From contig OX485807.1 of assembly GCA_950295325.1 (NCBI GenBank), positions 44,856,440-44,920,439 of the forward strand: a DNA stretch of 64,000 nucleotides. Reading direction: 5' to 3'. A model generated the notes under the pieces. That model saw nothing but the letters and a program-made list of their open reading frames with translations. It searched no databases and was not told the DNA's origin. Both the position numbers and the translations under genes were made by a program. This document shows positions 24,050 through 35,209 of the stretch, piece after piece. This DNA comes from Polytrichum commune. Lineage: Eukaryota; Streptophyta; Polytrichopsida; Polytrichales; Polytrichaceae. Numbering within the stretch: the stretch's first letter is position 1; every line of letters starts with the position of its first letter.

Positions 24050-24788
24050 AGCTGAATGTAGTTCTCTGCCTATTGTGTGCAAAACATTCATTGAATAAAT
24101 TGGTGCATTGCATGTATTGAAGTGCCTGGATTGAGCTGCCTGAATCTGAAACCATTCAATTCTACCTACGCCTGAATCTGTAACCATTCAATTCATAACC
24201 ATTCAACGAAAACATAACCATTCAACTCCGTGAATCCATAACCATTCAATGATAACTGCTTGCATCAGAATCCATTCAATGTGAACTCGCTGAATCCATA
24301 ACCATTCAATCTGCAACCTGTAACCAGACCCTAAACCTGCAACCTGCATTCAACCTGCATTCTGTCCGAAATTCAACCTGCCCTCAACATTCTGTCCGAA
24401 ATTCTCAATTATGCCTGCATCCTATCCGAAATTCAACCTGCAACCTGCATTCTTCCCGAAATTCAACCTGCACTCAACCCAATATTCAACCTGCAACCTG
24501 CATTCATCCTAAAAATTTATCTGCAACCTGCATTCAACCTAATTCAACCCGAAATCCAACGTGCAACCAGAAAACATTCAACCTGCGATAATTCAACCCG
24601 AAATCATGCAACCAGAATTCATTCAACCCTAATCCCGAAATCATTCAACCATTCACCACGATCATTCAACCACAAATCATTCAACCATTCAACCTCAAAG
24701 CATTCATTCAATCATTCAACCTCAAAGCAATCAACCTGAATACATATTCGACTCAATCCTGATACTGAACCTCAAATTTTATTACAAA
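24050..24788. repeat. Simple repeat between the convergent PIF genes
   Basis: From about 24,140 to 24,740 the sequence is built of variants of ATTCAACCTGCAACCTGC and AACCATTCAAT. It separates the 3' ends of the two convergent transposon genes. No coding potential is supported. Confidence 0.85.
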
Positions 24789-26156
24789 TCAATGGGAGCT
24801 GCCATGGAAATTGTCCAGGCTGGGGCTCCTCGGAGCATAACCAGAATCACACCCATCTCTCGAACCTAACCCCACGCCCAAGCCTACGTTCGATCCCCAC
24901 ACGTTCTGGAAATTCGGAGGAAAAAAGGGAAACGGGATGGGAGGACGGTGAAGGCCGAGGCTGTGCACTCCCGCATCCCTGAATTCCTCAACCCTGTCTA
25001 CAGGTCCGCCACAGAAATCCGGAGGAAACGTGCCAACCTCGGAGGAATGTCTTGCACTCGCATTCGTAGTAGGACTGTGGAGTGCTTCCACATGCGGCAC
25101 TGCTCCCACAGGCGGCACCGCAGGTTGCTGTGCATGCGGCTCAACCACAGCAGGATTGGTGCACTCGAAATCTGCCTTGGACGCCTGAATTCGCCGCTTA
25201 ACCTTCGTCAATTCCTCCTCGCGCCGCAATTGAATGTACTCTCTGGCCATGTCGCTCATGGCTGATTCATCGGGAATTGAGAACAGTTGGAGTGCGGCTT
25301 GATCCCACATGACCGCAACCTTTTCGGCATTGGCAGCTGCCATCTCTGCAGTCGCTCTCGCCTGTGCACGCATTGTACTCTCCTTCACCCGCACCCTGTT
25401 GAGTTCTTCCTTGGCTGCTTTGTTGCCTGTGGGACGCTGCGGCCGCCGAGAGGCTGGAGGTGCATCAACTTCGACGCACTCCTCTCCGTCGTCATCGTGG
25501 CAGGTTGGCTCCTCTGCTCCCTCCGAACTCAAGCGCCTCTTCTTCAGCGGCTGCGGCGGTGGAGTCTTCATCGCCTGTCGCACTCGCACCTCGACAGCCG
25601 AATCGAACCACCACGGGATGTCCTTCAGGATTGTCCAGCAATGGATGTAGAGGAAGCCCTGTTGCTTAGGGTGCTTGACACGATAGAGCTCCAGCGCTCG
25701 TTGCAGAACGTCCTCTAGCGATGTGCCACTCTCCTTCAAATTCAACACCTGTGAATGCACGGCAACAAATTTCGCAACATCGTGTTTTATCGCCCCCCAT
25801 TTGGTTTCCAAACTCCTCGCTGGCCTATCCTCCCTCCCCTGCGGCTTGTGCTCTTGGTAGTGTCGCGCAATCCGATCCCAAAACGCCCCCGCACGCTGTC
25901 CGTTGCCTGCGATCGGGTCCTGCGACACATGAAGAAATGACCGACATAGCTGCCGCTCCTCCTCCGAAGCGAAGTTCTTCCCCTTTTTCGCCTTGGATGC
26001 CATGGTCGTCGCCATCGTGGCAGGTTGACTCTTCGAAGGGACCTTGGTAGCGGGCGCAAGCGAGAGCGCGTACTTGCCGGCCACAGGAGCTTCTTTGGCG
26101 GGGCCAGGTCCTTTACTAGCGGTGCCGTGTATGCGTTGGACCCCGGCAGGAGCCAT
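24789..26156 (-). CDS. PIF/Harbinger Myb/SANT-like accessory protein
   Basis: An open minus-strand gene convergent with the transposase. A Lys-rich start is followed by a trihelix Myb/SANT-like region (Phe-Ala-Ser-Glu-Glu-Glu-Arg onward, with Phe-Trp-Asp-Arg-Ile and Leu-Glu-Thr-Lys-Trp). Then come Trp-Trp-Phe in the linker, a nuclear-localisation-like Lys-Lys-Arg-Arg, and Arg-Pro-Thr-Gly-Asn-Lys-Ala-Ala-Lys, the signature seen in NAM-associated C-terminal domains of plant PIF second proteins. The C-terminal part is helical and then Pro/His-rich. In the family this protein helps the transposase bind the ends and enter the nucleus. The open frame extends to 26,273, beyond the element end at 26,221, so the start must be internal; ATG at 26,156 or at 26,015/26,003 (nearer the conserved domain) is likely. 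Confidence 0.88.
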   Translation of the reverse strand: MAPAGVQRIHGTASKGPGPAKEAPVAGKYALSLAPATKVPSKSQPATMATTMASKAKKGKNFASEEERQLCRSFLHVSQDPIAGNGQRAGAFWDRIARHYQEHKPQGREDRPARSLETKWGAIKHDVAKFVAVHSQVLNLKESGTSLEDVLQRALELYRVKHPKQQGFLYIHCWTILKDIPWWFDSAVEVRVRQAMKTPPPQPLKKRRLSSEGAEEPTCHDDDGEECVEVDAPPASRRPQRPTGNKAAKEELNRVRVKESTMRAQARATAEMAAANAEKVAVMWDQAALQLFSIPDESAMSDMAREYIQLRREEELTKVKRRIQASKADFECTNPAVVEPHAQQPAVPPVGAVPHVEALHSPTTNASARHSSEVGTFPPDFCGGPVDRVEEFRDAGVHSLGLHRPPIPFPFFPPNFQNVWGSNVGLGVGLGSRDGCDSGYAPRSPSLDNFHGSSH

Positions 26157-26224
26157 TGGGAGGCGCGCCGCAGGAGGCCCAACGGTCTTGCGGCCTGTTA
26201 TGCGCTGGACTGGAGATGCTCTAA

Positions 26225-26557
26225 GCCCAGTCTTTTTGTATGAGGCACGCCCCTTCAGGAATTTCACGATCATGAGGACTAACCTAATCCAAAGAATTCA
26301 GGAGCCCACGAAGGAATATATCCAAGTACACATTGATGAGTAAATTTGAAACATTAAACTGATCAACAAAGACCAACTTACAAAGAGCCTAATGTGCTAT
26401 CTGTCAACTTTATGTTGAGTCATTTGAAAGAGAGACAAACGTAGTATTTGTGAACCGTTTGCAACTATTAACCACATGACTAAAACTCTCCACACTTTGA
26501 GCCTATAAAGACCTAACATAAGATCTTGTAAATTCACTACATTTCAATCTTGGACAT
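26225..26557. repeat. Segmental duplication B, after the PIF insertion
   Basis: Continuation of the match to 9,406-10,081. It contains the single CCTAACAT (about 26,511-26,518) that is the unoccupied site of the MITE at 9698-10,035. No gene here. Confidence 0.85.
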
Positions 26558-27485
26558 TTAGAGCATCTCCGCCACCATCTCCAAAATAATAGCATACGGG
26601 GTATTTGTGAGAACATATACCCCTGAGTTGCGTACATGGAAACCTCTGCTCTGCACAATCCTCAATTCTTTGATCAATGCCTCCACATAGGATTTCCAGT
26701 TGGATATGATGTCTTCATCATCATTCTTGATAATTGATTTGTTTCTTGGAGGAAGGACTTGTATTTCCTTTCCTATCCTATGTAGCATTTTCTTCGTCCA
26801 AATTTTGTTGTGACATGGAGGTTCACATGCATGTTGCTCAAGAAAACTCGTCAAAAATTCAATACAATCACCAACATTGATGCAGCGTGGGAGGGTGATA
26901 GCTTCTCCCTCGAGCCTTGGCACATTCTTTTTTGCACCTGCCACTGATCAAGCCATGAGGGAAGTCATTAAAAAAATTTAATTGAACAAGGACAATATAT
27001 ATAACCTAGTTTAACTTGTACAATTAAAGGTAGATGGTGAACAACACTCACATTTAAAGTAGGATGAAGATGCCTAACTCAAATACCACACAACTTAGAA
27101 GACCAAAACAAAACCTACATCCAGTAGACTTTACATGATGTACCCATGCCCAACCCATTGATTTTAAAACATGTGCAACGATATTTAGTGAATCTTCTTT
27201 GCTTCCTACATTAGTCAAATACATGAAGACATGGGGAAAACCTCACTCACGGCAGGAACTTGCTTCACAAATTTGATGCCCCTCCTCCATCATGACATGC
27301 ATAGCTTCATGGCCTCCACCGACTTGTTCAACCACTTCCACTTCCTCTTCATTGATTTCTTGGAACAACTCCATTTGTTCAAGTTTCAATGCATCGTCGA
27401 GTAACATGACATCAACAGAGCTCGTGACATTCTCCATGGTTGGTTTGGATTGAACAGTAAACTGAACAAGCATGACGAATGTCAT
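26558..27485 (-). CDS. Hypothetical two-exon protein, copy B
   Basis: Counterpart of 10,082-11,010. Exon 27,485-27,251, a 313-bp intron (27,250-26,938) and exon 26,937-26,558 splice in frame to about 204 residues. The GTGAGT donor and GGCAG acceptor are unchanged. The two copies differ by scattered substitutions, including several amino-acid changes in the acidic first exon, but no frame disruption. No domain is recognised. A 65-codon open frame upstream (27,740-27,937), also shared with copy A, may be 5' coding sequence. Either the gene is under some constraint or the duplication is too recent for decay. Confidence 0.5.
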
Positions 27486-27739
27486 CAGAAGAAAACTTTG
27501 AATGATACAGATGAAAAATGAGTACCTTTTAATTCATGCACTTTCCCCAACCAAATTGAATCTATTTCCATGCCACATCCACTGTATCACTGCTTTCGAC
27601 CAATCGTTGTGTGACAAGTGTGAAATGCGGCATTGCCACTCGAGAAAATTTATCTTGTTCGGAAATTGATAAGGTTTTGGGCTTCAAAATCAAATTTCAA
27701 GGAATTAACACATTGAATACCTTGAATACCCTCTTTGAT

Positions 27740-27937
27740 TTACAAATGCACAAAGTTATGAAGGACACGAACAAGCTCATTCTTAGCATGGACACATGTG
27801 AGTGGAAGATTCAGGCACTGATAAACGTTACACTGGAATTTCCAGCTAAGAATACACGAATTTTCAACCCAATCACCAAGCTCAACAAGTCGTTTCAATT
27901 GGCACACCCTTGCAATCATTTTACATTTCTCAAACAC
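27740..27937 (-). other. Possible upstream exon of the hypothetical gene, copy B
   Basis: Counterpart of 11,281-11,463, with nearly identical protein over about 54 residues and a longer, different tail. Same caveats: no in-frame splice to the downstream exons could be demonstrated. Confidence 0.3.
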
Positions 27938-28071
27938 TACACTAAATATCCCAATTAGTGAGGGTGGGCTAATAAGTGTGTGGGAAATTGGTGATGGTGA
28001 TACTAAATTTCTTTACACTATGAAATTAGTGCCACCCGAAGATCTGGTAGGCAATGTTCATTTTGGCATTA

Positions 28072-28100
28072 AACACTATATTCGTTAATCGGAGACTTTT
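28072..28100 (+). repeat. Left terminal inverted repeat of the 16.2-kb element
   Basis: Starts AACACTATATTCG and differs from the reversed right end at positions 14, 19 and 20 of 29. It is followed by a short inner inverted pair, GAGACTTTTGAAAGTCTC, immediately inside. Confidence 0.9.
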
Positions 28101-28473
28101 GAAAGTCTCAAAATAAAATATGCCCATAGTTTGGGATGCCAATATTGTGGGCATATGGAATATTGGGAACATCAAGAACATGACGATTTAAAAATTCGCA
28201 CGTAAAGCATATTCTTATTACTAAAAATAGAGCATTTCAATTAAAATGAAAACGTGAGTTCCATGTGGAAAATAACAATCGACTCTAAAAAATAAATGGT
28301 TTATGTCATTATAGAGTTTGGGGTGCGCATCCCATAAGTAAGGCTCTTATGAATTTGGATGGCACATCCCAAACGTATACCACAATGGAATGTGACAAGT
28401 CCACTAAATCTATTAAAAACCAAGTCTACTAAGCGTCCATGTTTTTCGCCATTAACTCCCACCTATGTTATGT
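28101..28473. other. Left subterminal region of the 16.2-kb element
   Basis: Non-coding. It contains inverted GGGATGCC/GGCACATCCC-like motifs (TTTGGGATGCC near 28,131 and GGCACATCCCAAAC near 28,360) that could be subterminal binding sites. It separates the terminal repeat from the 3' end of the DUF7869-like gene. Confidence 0.4.
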
Positions 28474-31400
28474 TTACACATCTCCATCTTCCGCTTCATA
28501 TCCATTCTCGGCGTCATTTTCTGCCGCTGCAATACGTGCCAAGTTGTCTTTGGCAAAATCTATATGTTTTTGGGGGATGGTCATTGTTTTTGTTTTGGAA
28601 CCTTTACGCGGCTTCCAAGCACAAAGTATAGTGTCTGTGTTTATCCAAACCGGTGTATACGCTGAGTCCATTGTCCACTTAAAATTCTTTTTGGTGTCCC
28701 AACCTAAATAAGTGCGTAGCACGTTTTGGTCTTTAGTGCTTGGACGACAATATTCCACCTCAATTTGACGAAAATTGGGGCTAGTTCGAATAAAATTGGG
28801 TGAAGACAATGCTTTCACCAACCAAATTGGCTTGGGATGTTCCTCATCCCCTGCTCGTACAAGGACCAAATAACCTTCATGGCAATCAACACCTACACGA
28901 AACGACGGTGCCGGTCGATTGCGGGCAGGGCCAACGTAATGCTCGTCCATTGCGAACTCTTCACGAACGTCTCCATTGCTAAAAAACATGGTGTCTGACT
29001 CGACAACCGTTAAACGGCTTTGTGGCCAAAATCCTTGTGTTAAAGTTGTACAGGTGTCGCCACCAAATGTCATTAGGGCCGAGCGAATGCGATCCCAATA
29101 CGCAATCAAAGGTTCATGAGTATCTCTAACACGTCTAGTGATGTCCTCCTCACACAACTCTTTCCAATATTCAATGAATCTGGATATGCCTTTGATGATT
29201 TCCGGCCCATTCCTCATGGGGTCGGGTTTGCAAGGCTTTGGATCCCCATCCGGAAGCAAACATTTGCCATCATTGTCTTGACGCCATACGAGTATACCAT
29301 TATCCGGGCCCCAATTAGGAGATGTGCACAAAAGCTTGAATTGCATGGCCGGGAGACCATCGTCCCTTATATAGAATCGGAATTGTTGTGCTTTGGTATG
29401 CCCCACCAAACGGTCCCCTCCCTTCAACATGTATGGCTTGATGAAGGCCTTGAAATCTGGTACTTCCTCAATCAAGTGCGGAATTACTGGCATATGGTCC
29501 AAATCCATATACGATTTCATAAGAGGTATGGTTGGAAAATCTTCTTCATGCAACTTCATGCTCCACCGTCCGAATGATGCATCAATGTCGTCGTGTGTAT
29601 GTCCCACCATCAAGAAAGACACAAACACCTCCTTGAAGATTTCTTTCGCCACGAGCAATGACCAAAAACAAAATACGTATCGACATTTGTTGTCCTTCGC
29701 ACAATTATCAAGTTGAGCGTGGAGAGTTGGAGGCAATGGTTTTGCACAAATGGGTTCTCCGGGTGGTTCTGGCAATGACGACATACAAACCTCCTTCCCC
29801 GCAAGCACTGCCTCATAAAGGGATGTGGTTCCACAACCATCAAAAAGTGCACGGGAAGAATGTACCGATGGCTTCTCAAGATCGCGCAAGAGTTTTGCAA
29901 ATGAACCCACCGTGTGGTTAGCATCCCCAGGGTAAAAATCCAAACCATAATGGGCATACTTTACGTCCCCATGGCCGTGGGCAATCATACCTGGAAAAAA
30001 CAAACGATGCGTGACCAAAATAATCAAATAACCACTAAACGGATGTATGAAGTTGGACATTTGCCAAACACACCCAAGAAAATTGGATAGACTTTAAACA
30101 CGTAGTTGTGATTTCATACAAACCTGTGACAGCTACGGGCAATTTGAAGAGACCATCCGTGGCCTTTATTTTGCGTGCATAACAAGGGCATGCGGTTTTG
30201 GCGTGGTCCATTTTATCATGGATGACTGTTAGAACCTCTGTGGGCCTCATTATGGATAGAGCACGATTCTTATAGTAATTTTGACGGTGTGCCTCTTGAT
30301 TGTTGACATGCTCAATATATTTTTTCTGGTGTCTGGAATGAGATTCAGTGCCTATGGGGTGGGCGTCTCGAAGACCTTTGTATTTTTCACACGTCGTACA
30401 TCTAGCGAACTTGTCCCCGGGTCTTTTCAAAATGTATTCCGCAAACTGCTGGTTTTTAATCACACTCAACTTAGACAAAGAAATGGGCCCACATCCCGCT
30501 ATGCGACCCACTTCATTGATGTCCGTTAAGATGTTCTTCCATTTTGTGCCCGTGGGCAACACCATTTGAACAACCTTCTCCCCTGACGACAATGTCCTCG
30601 TCTTGTGGGGCATTGCATCGGCCAATGGCACTATGATGGTGGATAGTGTCGCGGACGCTTGCAGTGTAGCCTCCCTAGGTTTCTTTGTGCCCGAGTTGCC
30701 ATGAAATCGAGAGCGGCGACCCAACGATGAATACTTTCGAAACTTATAAAAGTCAGCCTTGGAGACGGCGTGGATGGTATACCACGCTGTACAACACACA
30801 TTAACATTCTCAAGTGTCACCACCTTATGCCCATGTGTATCAAGGTGCAAATTTCTATGGACCTCGAGTTTCTTAGCCGACCTCATATGAAAATCCGCAA
30901 GCCACATCTCTTGACGCAGAGACCTAATTTTCTCCCGCAGGAAAAATTGGCAACATTTCCTCGCGCAACAATCCTTGCCGAACACTAGACGGATAGATTC
31001 GTCCCCCAAAAGCCGATCCCGTCGACGCTCCTTATCTCCGCGAGGCACACGGTTTGAATCATATCTACGGAGGCCTTTGCGAGGACGTGTTTTGGCCAAC
31101 AAAGCTAATTGTGTTTGCTTATGCCGCCGCTCATGATCCCACAAACTCACTTCCTCATGTAGAACTTGACGAAGCGGCCATCGACGCAAGGAAAATCTCC
31201 ATGTCACCGGGACCTCTAGCGGAAGCAAAGAGTTCAAGATGCACACGCCAACATCATCGAGACCTAGGGCGTTGGCATCGACACAATCACGGGGATTGGA
31301 GTTTCTACATATGCCATCTACCACCGGGACACCAACCTCGTTGAATAAAACGACATCAAGGCCAACCCATTGCTCCCTCCCGAAACCGGCACACAACGGA

Positions 31401-31600
31401 ATGTCATCGTGGTCATCTCCGGAATGCAGAGATTGTTCGTGAACTTCCAAAGATTCATGGGAGGATGTATCCACAAACACCCCCCTCACGTTTGGCACAC
31501 CATTACTATCTGCCGACGGGGAAGACACTTCACATTCAGCATCGGATGACGATGCATACGTCGACAACTCCAATGAACTAACACCCACATGCAACGCCAT
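28474..31600 (-). CDS. DUF7869-like putative DDE-type transposase, two exons
   Basis: Exon 31,600-30,124 and exon 29,990-28,474 flank a 133-bp intron (30,123-29,991; donor CACAG/GTTTGT, acceptor TTTTTTCCAG). The splice keeps one frame and yields about 997 residues without stops. The N-terminal third is acidic; a Cys-rich part (Cys-Ala-Arg-Lys-Cys-Cys, Val-Cys-Cys, Cys-Thr-Thr-Cys, Cys-Pro-Cys) follows. Candidate catalytic acids are Asp in His-Asp-Lys-Met-Asp-His (about residue 462), Asp in Gln-Leu-Asp-Asn-Cys (about 587), and Asp in Gly-His-Thr-His-Asp-Asp-Ile-Asp (about 626-629), the layout of DUF7869 proteins with an RNase H-like fold. The start is chosen because ATG 31,600 follows a splice-acceptor-like CTAG, aligned with the same context in the decayed copy at 60.6 kb; an in-frame ATG at 31,654 exists. 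A transposase role is inference. Confidence 0.82.
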
Positions 31601-32330
31601 ACCACCTAGACCAACGACCAGGAAATGATCAACCCAACCACCACCGCAATGCATTCAAGAGAGGATAGAATATATGTGGAGATACATGGCCCAAAATTGA
31701 CAAACAAATTTTGGTGCACCATTGGAGAACCTCACGCACAAAGACGAACGTGCGTCCCAAAAAAACATTTTCAGCATAAGTCTAGGAGCCTCACTAATGT
31801 AAACAATACATGGACAAAGAGGAGAACAATCGTTAGTCGTCCAGGAGGGCCCTGCTGTTCGGACCAGCGCCTGTCCCCATACAACCGACGACGAAATCAT
31901 AAATCCGAGAACGCCACATTCATTTACGAACGCGCATTCGTGACCTCAATAACTTCTCCATGTGCATCCGGCGGCCTTCGAGATCCCTCATCTGAGAGCA
32001 CCCTCAGGAATATCGGTTTTGTAGGTCAAAGTACCATGTTGACTTAGGAACCTGCGCGATATATTATCACAAGAGAACACTTGTCCATACGCACAAAAGT
32101 AGTAAATCTGAAGATGATGCCTGAATCAAGTCCAACAATATTTTGAACACTGAGCACCTTCATATTGTGAATTTGATTATGTTGACTTTTGCTTACCTAC
32201 CCATTCACGAACGGACGTTCGTAAATGGGTGCGACCCTGTGTTCACATCCTTTACGGACGAGCGATGAGCATATTTTTCTTGCTATTCTGTGTTCGTATA
32301 TAACTGTCATACTGATGTGTATAAATGAAG
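31601..32330. promoter_or_regulatory. 5' region of the DUF7869-like gene with first palindromes
   Basis: Upstream of the minus-strand gene. It holds one near-perfect palindrome (31,923-31,943, imperfect right arm), one with a single arm mismatch (32,204-32,225), and partial half-sites near 31,745 and 32,245. A 140-codon plus-strand open frame at 31,625-32,047 is antisense to the gene start and palindrome-containing; I do not call it. A 5' untranslated exon is likely here because the start codon follows a splice-acceptor-like sequence. Confidence 0.45.
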
Positions 32331-32925
32331 ATGCGTTGCTGGATGCGTAGACAATAATGACATGTATTTACGAACGCATGTTCGTAAATTACCGACCATC
32401 AGGTACCAATAGACACGGGTCAAATATGTATGTATGAACCTCGAAGGCATATTTACGAACGCACGTTCGTAAATAAATGCCATGGATGATGTGCATGTGA
32501 CTATCCATGAGTAGCTCAATCCAAAACATGCTCTCCTGTGGGATTTACGAACGCACGTTCGTAAATTACCGACCATCAGGTACCAATAGATACGGGTCAA
32601 ATATGTATGTATGATCCTCGAAGGCATATTTACGAACGCACGTTCGTAAATAATTGCCATGGATTATGTGCATGTGACTATCCATGAGTAGCTCAATCCA
32701 AAACATGCTCTCATGTGGGATTTACGAACGCACGTTCGTAAATTACCGACCATCAGGTACCAATAGATAAGGATCAAATATGTCTGCATGGTCCTCGAAG
32801 GCATATTTACGAACGCACGTTCGTAAATAACTGACATGGATTACGTGCATGTGACTATCCATATGAGTAGCTCAATCCAGAACATGCTCTCATGTGGGAT
32901 TTATGAACGCACGTTCGTAAATCCT
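32330..32925. repeat. 177-bp tandem repeat with two palindromes per unit
   Basis: Just over three units. The 22-bp palindrome starts at 32,367, 32,452, 32,544, 32,629, 32,721, 32,806 and 32,900, so spacings alternate 85 and about 92 bp for a period of 177-179 bp. Inter-palindrome sequences are well conserved (ACCGACCATCAGGTACCAAT in one arm, CATGTGACTATCCATGAGTA in the other). Nearly all palindromes here have CA as the two central bases. The array sits 0.7-1.3 kb upstream of the DUF7869-like gene. Confidence 0.93.
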
Positions 32926-32973
32926 TGCCATGTACAGGTCCGAATCATTTGTCTAAACCTGAAGCTCCTCATC

Positions 32974-32995
32974 TTTACGAACGTGCGTTCGTAAA
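32974..32995. repeat. Perfect 22-bp palindrome
   Basis: TTTACGAACG, centre TG, CGTTCGTAAA. It lies just beyond the 177-bp array and marks the end of the first palindrome cluster; none is seen from here to 36,305. Confidence 0.9.
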
Positions 32996-32999
32996 GTTC

Positions 33000-35140
33000 C
33001 GGTATTTACGGCGGTATATGCGGTAGGTACAGCCTGTACTGTACCTGGTTGGTGTAGGGTTGGCGCACACGAAATGGCTTGAGCGCGTTCAGTGAGGTCT
33101 GTAGAGCGCACACTTGCATGTGCCGCTGAAAAGAGCTTTGTTGTGGGGGGAAGAGCTTTAAGTACTTCACCCCGCTGGTTCAAAATCCCTTGGATGCTCT
33201 TTAAAAAACGGATTCCCGCCACCTTCTTTGACCTAACAATCTCCCATTCCATCCATGCGGAATTATATAAATAGCACTGTCATGTATGGAACATGCCTTG
33301 CATGCACGCCAAAATATTGAAAATATATAAATCGGTTGCACATCTTAGTTGTGACCAAGGTCTCATCGAAATATATGTATATACATATATATATATCTAT
33401 ATCTATATATACACATAATGTCTAAATATGGAGATGGTTAACATTGAATATTTAATGATTTGCGACTAAGATATGAAGTCCAAGTTAATTGACAATTGAT
33501 GCCTAATAAAGTTATGAATGTCTAAGTCATAGATATATAAAAATATATCTATACATATATACACATACACACACACACACACAATGAGGTCAGAGTGGCT
33601 AAGAACATGTTGCGGACGCCCCTAAAATTATAGGTATCATATGTTTCACATCAAAAAATGACTGTAATATGGTCACCAAGTGCATGAATACAACTAAAAA
33701 ATCGGGTTAATCCATAATGGCTTGCACTAGGGTAGATTGAGGACATTATGAACTAATTATACCTAATAATATATGTAAGTTAGGTCTTCTTTCAAATGGT
33801 ATCTAGGTGTGAAAATAAGGAATTAAAATGGCATGAGTAGGAAGGATTAATCAATTTGTAATGCTGCATAGTATGATAGCGTAATGATCATTGAGACTTG
33901 AAACCATACTAGCTACCGTAACGTTGAATCATAGTTACAATTATTATGTGTTTGACGTCCTATTGTAAATTGAATTTTCCTCCACTTGTTGTAAGGGTAC
34001 GGATACACATTGGTTAAATGTTTATTAGATCAATGGTGATATTTATAGTAAAATGCATTATTCGATTGTTAGTTTAAGTTGACACATGATTAAATGAGTT
34101 GAGGTCCTATTGGAAATAGACTTTTAGGGTTTGGGGAAATGCACTATTAATTTAGAATGGTGCATACAATAGTATGTACTTACAATTAATATATGTTTTG
34201 CATCCTATGAGAAGGATGTGCATCATCATAGCTTAAAGTGTTGATATAAATTGAAGTCTTAAGACATGCATGTTATTATAATAAGATCGTGGATTGTGTG
34301 ATGAAATTTCACTCAAAACTATTAAGGTGAAAGAGGGAATATTTGAAATTTCACTTATCACCTAAACCAAAGTTTTATCTCAAATCTATTAATTTGGAAT
34401 GTGAAAATGACAATTGGCATCATTATCAATTATTATAGTTGTTATGAACGGAATTAAGCATTCTCCATCCAACCAACATTGGTAGACCAATTTGACCTGC
34501 CCTCAAACAACAACATGGCCACATATAAGATAGGTTGGTAAGATAAAAAGATGCAGGGATGTAGGATTTAGGGTTTGCGGTTAGGGTTTAGGGTTAGGGT
34601 TAGGGTTTGGGGGTAGGGTTTAGGGGTTTAGGGTTTGTGAAAGTTGTGTATGTGGTATTTGGGTTTATGTTTTAGATTGTTACTAGGATACATTACACAC
34701 ACAAACAATATTGACTCCTCAAAAACCCTTGTAATTGCACTAACTTCATTCATCGCAAGCTCGTAGTTGATGCTAGCAAAATAGTTGACCACTCCAGAAA
34801 TGCATTAGTTCAAGCTAACACCTAATATTGGAACTTGAATTGACATCCTATCATATAGAAACTCTCCGCAATCTCATATTATGAATTCCTTTTTGCATGT
34901 AATATTTGTTTGAGGAACCATCGAATTAATTGAAAGATATCTAGCTCTTACATAAACTATATTTTAAAACACTATATACATATCTTGGGGGTGGATTCTA
35001 CATTGACAACCTAGGAAATGACATGCATTGTTTATTACGAATTAACTGAGCATACTTTTCTAAAATATGTTTACAAGGAATCCAAATGTAGAGGTACTAA
35101 GGAAATAAAACGAGTAAAATTCATGTATTTGAACTAAGCT
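33000..35140. other. Spacer between the divergent element genes
   Basis: AT-rich and without a supported gene. It is homologous, in inverse orientation, to about 55.0-59.3 kb in the older copy; for example 34,240-34,500 matches about 55,815-56,110 and 33,100-33,350 matches about 59,030-59,290. It contains AT/TATC and CA microsatellites (33,371-33,418 and 33,540-33,585) and the telomere-like tract at 34.57 kb. Position 33,345-33,347 is the unoccupied TAA site of the composite MITE at 58,402-59,029. Confidence 0.75.
34566..34638. repeat. Interstitial telomere-like repeat
   Basis: About ten imperfect units of TTTAGGG and TTAGGG in one direction. The homologous spacer of the older copy (near 55,770-55,790, read in reverse) passes directly from the left flank to the right flank without the repeat, so the tract was gained, or lost, in only one copy. 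Confidence 0.9.
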
Positions 35141-35209
35141 TTTCAAGTTAATGCCCTAAACGCGTCCATTACATATAAATATGTCAAAGCATGAGTATAA
35201 CATGAAGGG

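Larger units (their letters stand above)
22488..26221. mobile_element. Complete PIF/Harbinger DNA transposon
   Basis: A 3,734-bp element. The terminal inverted repeat is GAGCATCTCCAATCCAG at the left and, reversed, GAGCATCTCCAGTCCAG at the right (16 of 17 bases). The 3-bp target duplication TAA is at 22,485-22,487 and 26,222-26,224. Segment A has the unoccupied site at 9403-9405. It carries the two genes typical of the superfamily, a DDE transposase (plus strand) and a Myb/SANT-like protein (minus strand), converging on a repeat-rich centre. Both frames are open, so the element could have been active recently. Confidence 0.97.

Noticed and set aside
25287-25718. Plus-strand open frames over the Myb/SANT-like gene
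   Set aside because: Shadows of the minus-strand gene, which has a recognisable domain and the expected place in a PIF element.
31625-32047. Plus-strand 140-codon open frame
   Set aside because: Overlaps the 5' end of the DUF7869-like gene in antisense and includes a palindrome; the same region in the older copy is not open.
32330-32995. CRISPR-like regularly spaced repeats
   Set aside because: Spacers are themselves repeated and conserved, spacing is 85/92 bp, there are no cas genes, and the setting is a plant nuclear genome. It is a satellite containing palindromes.
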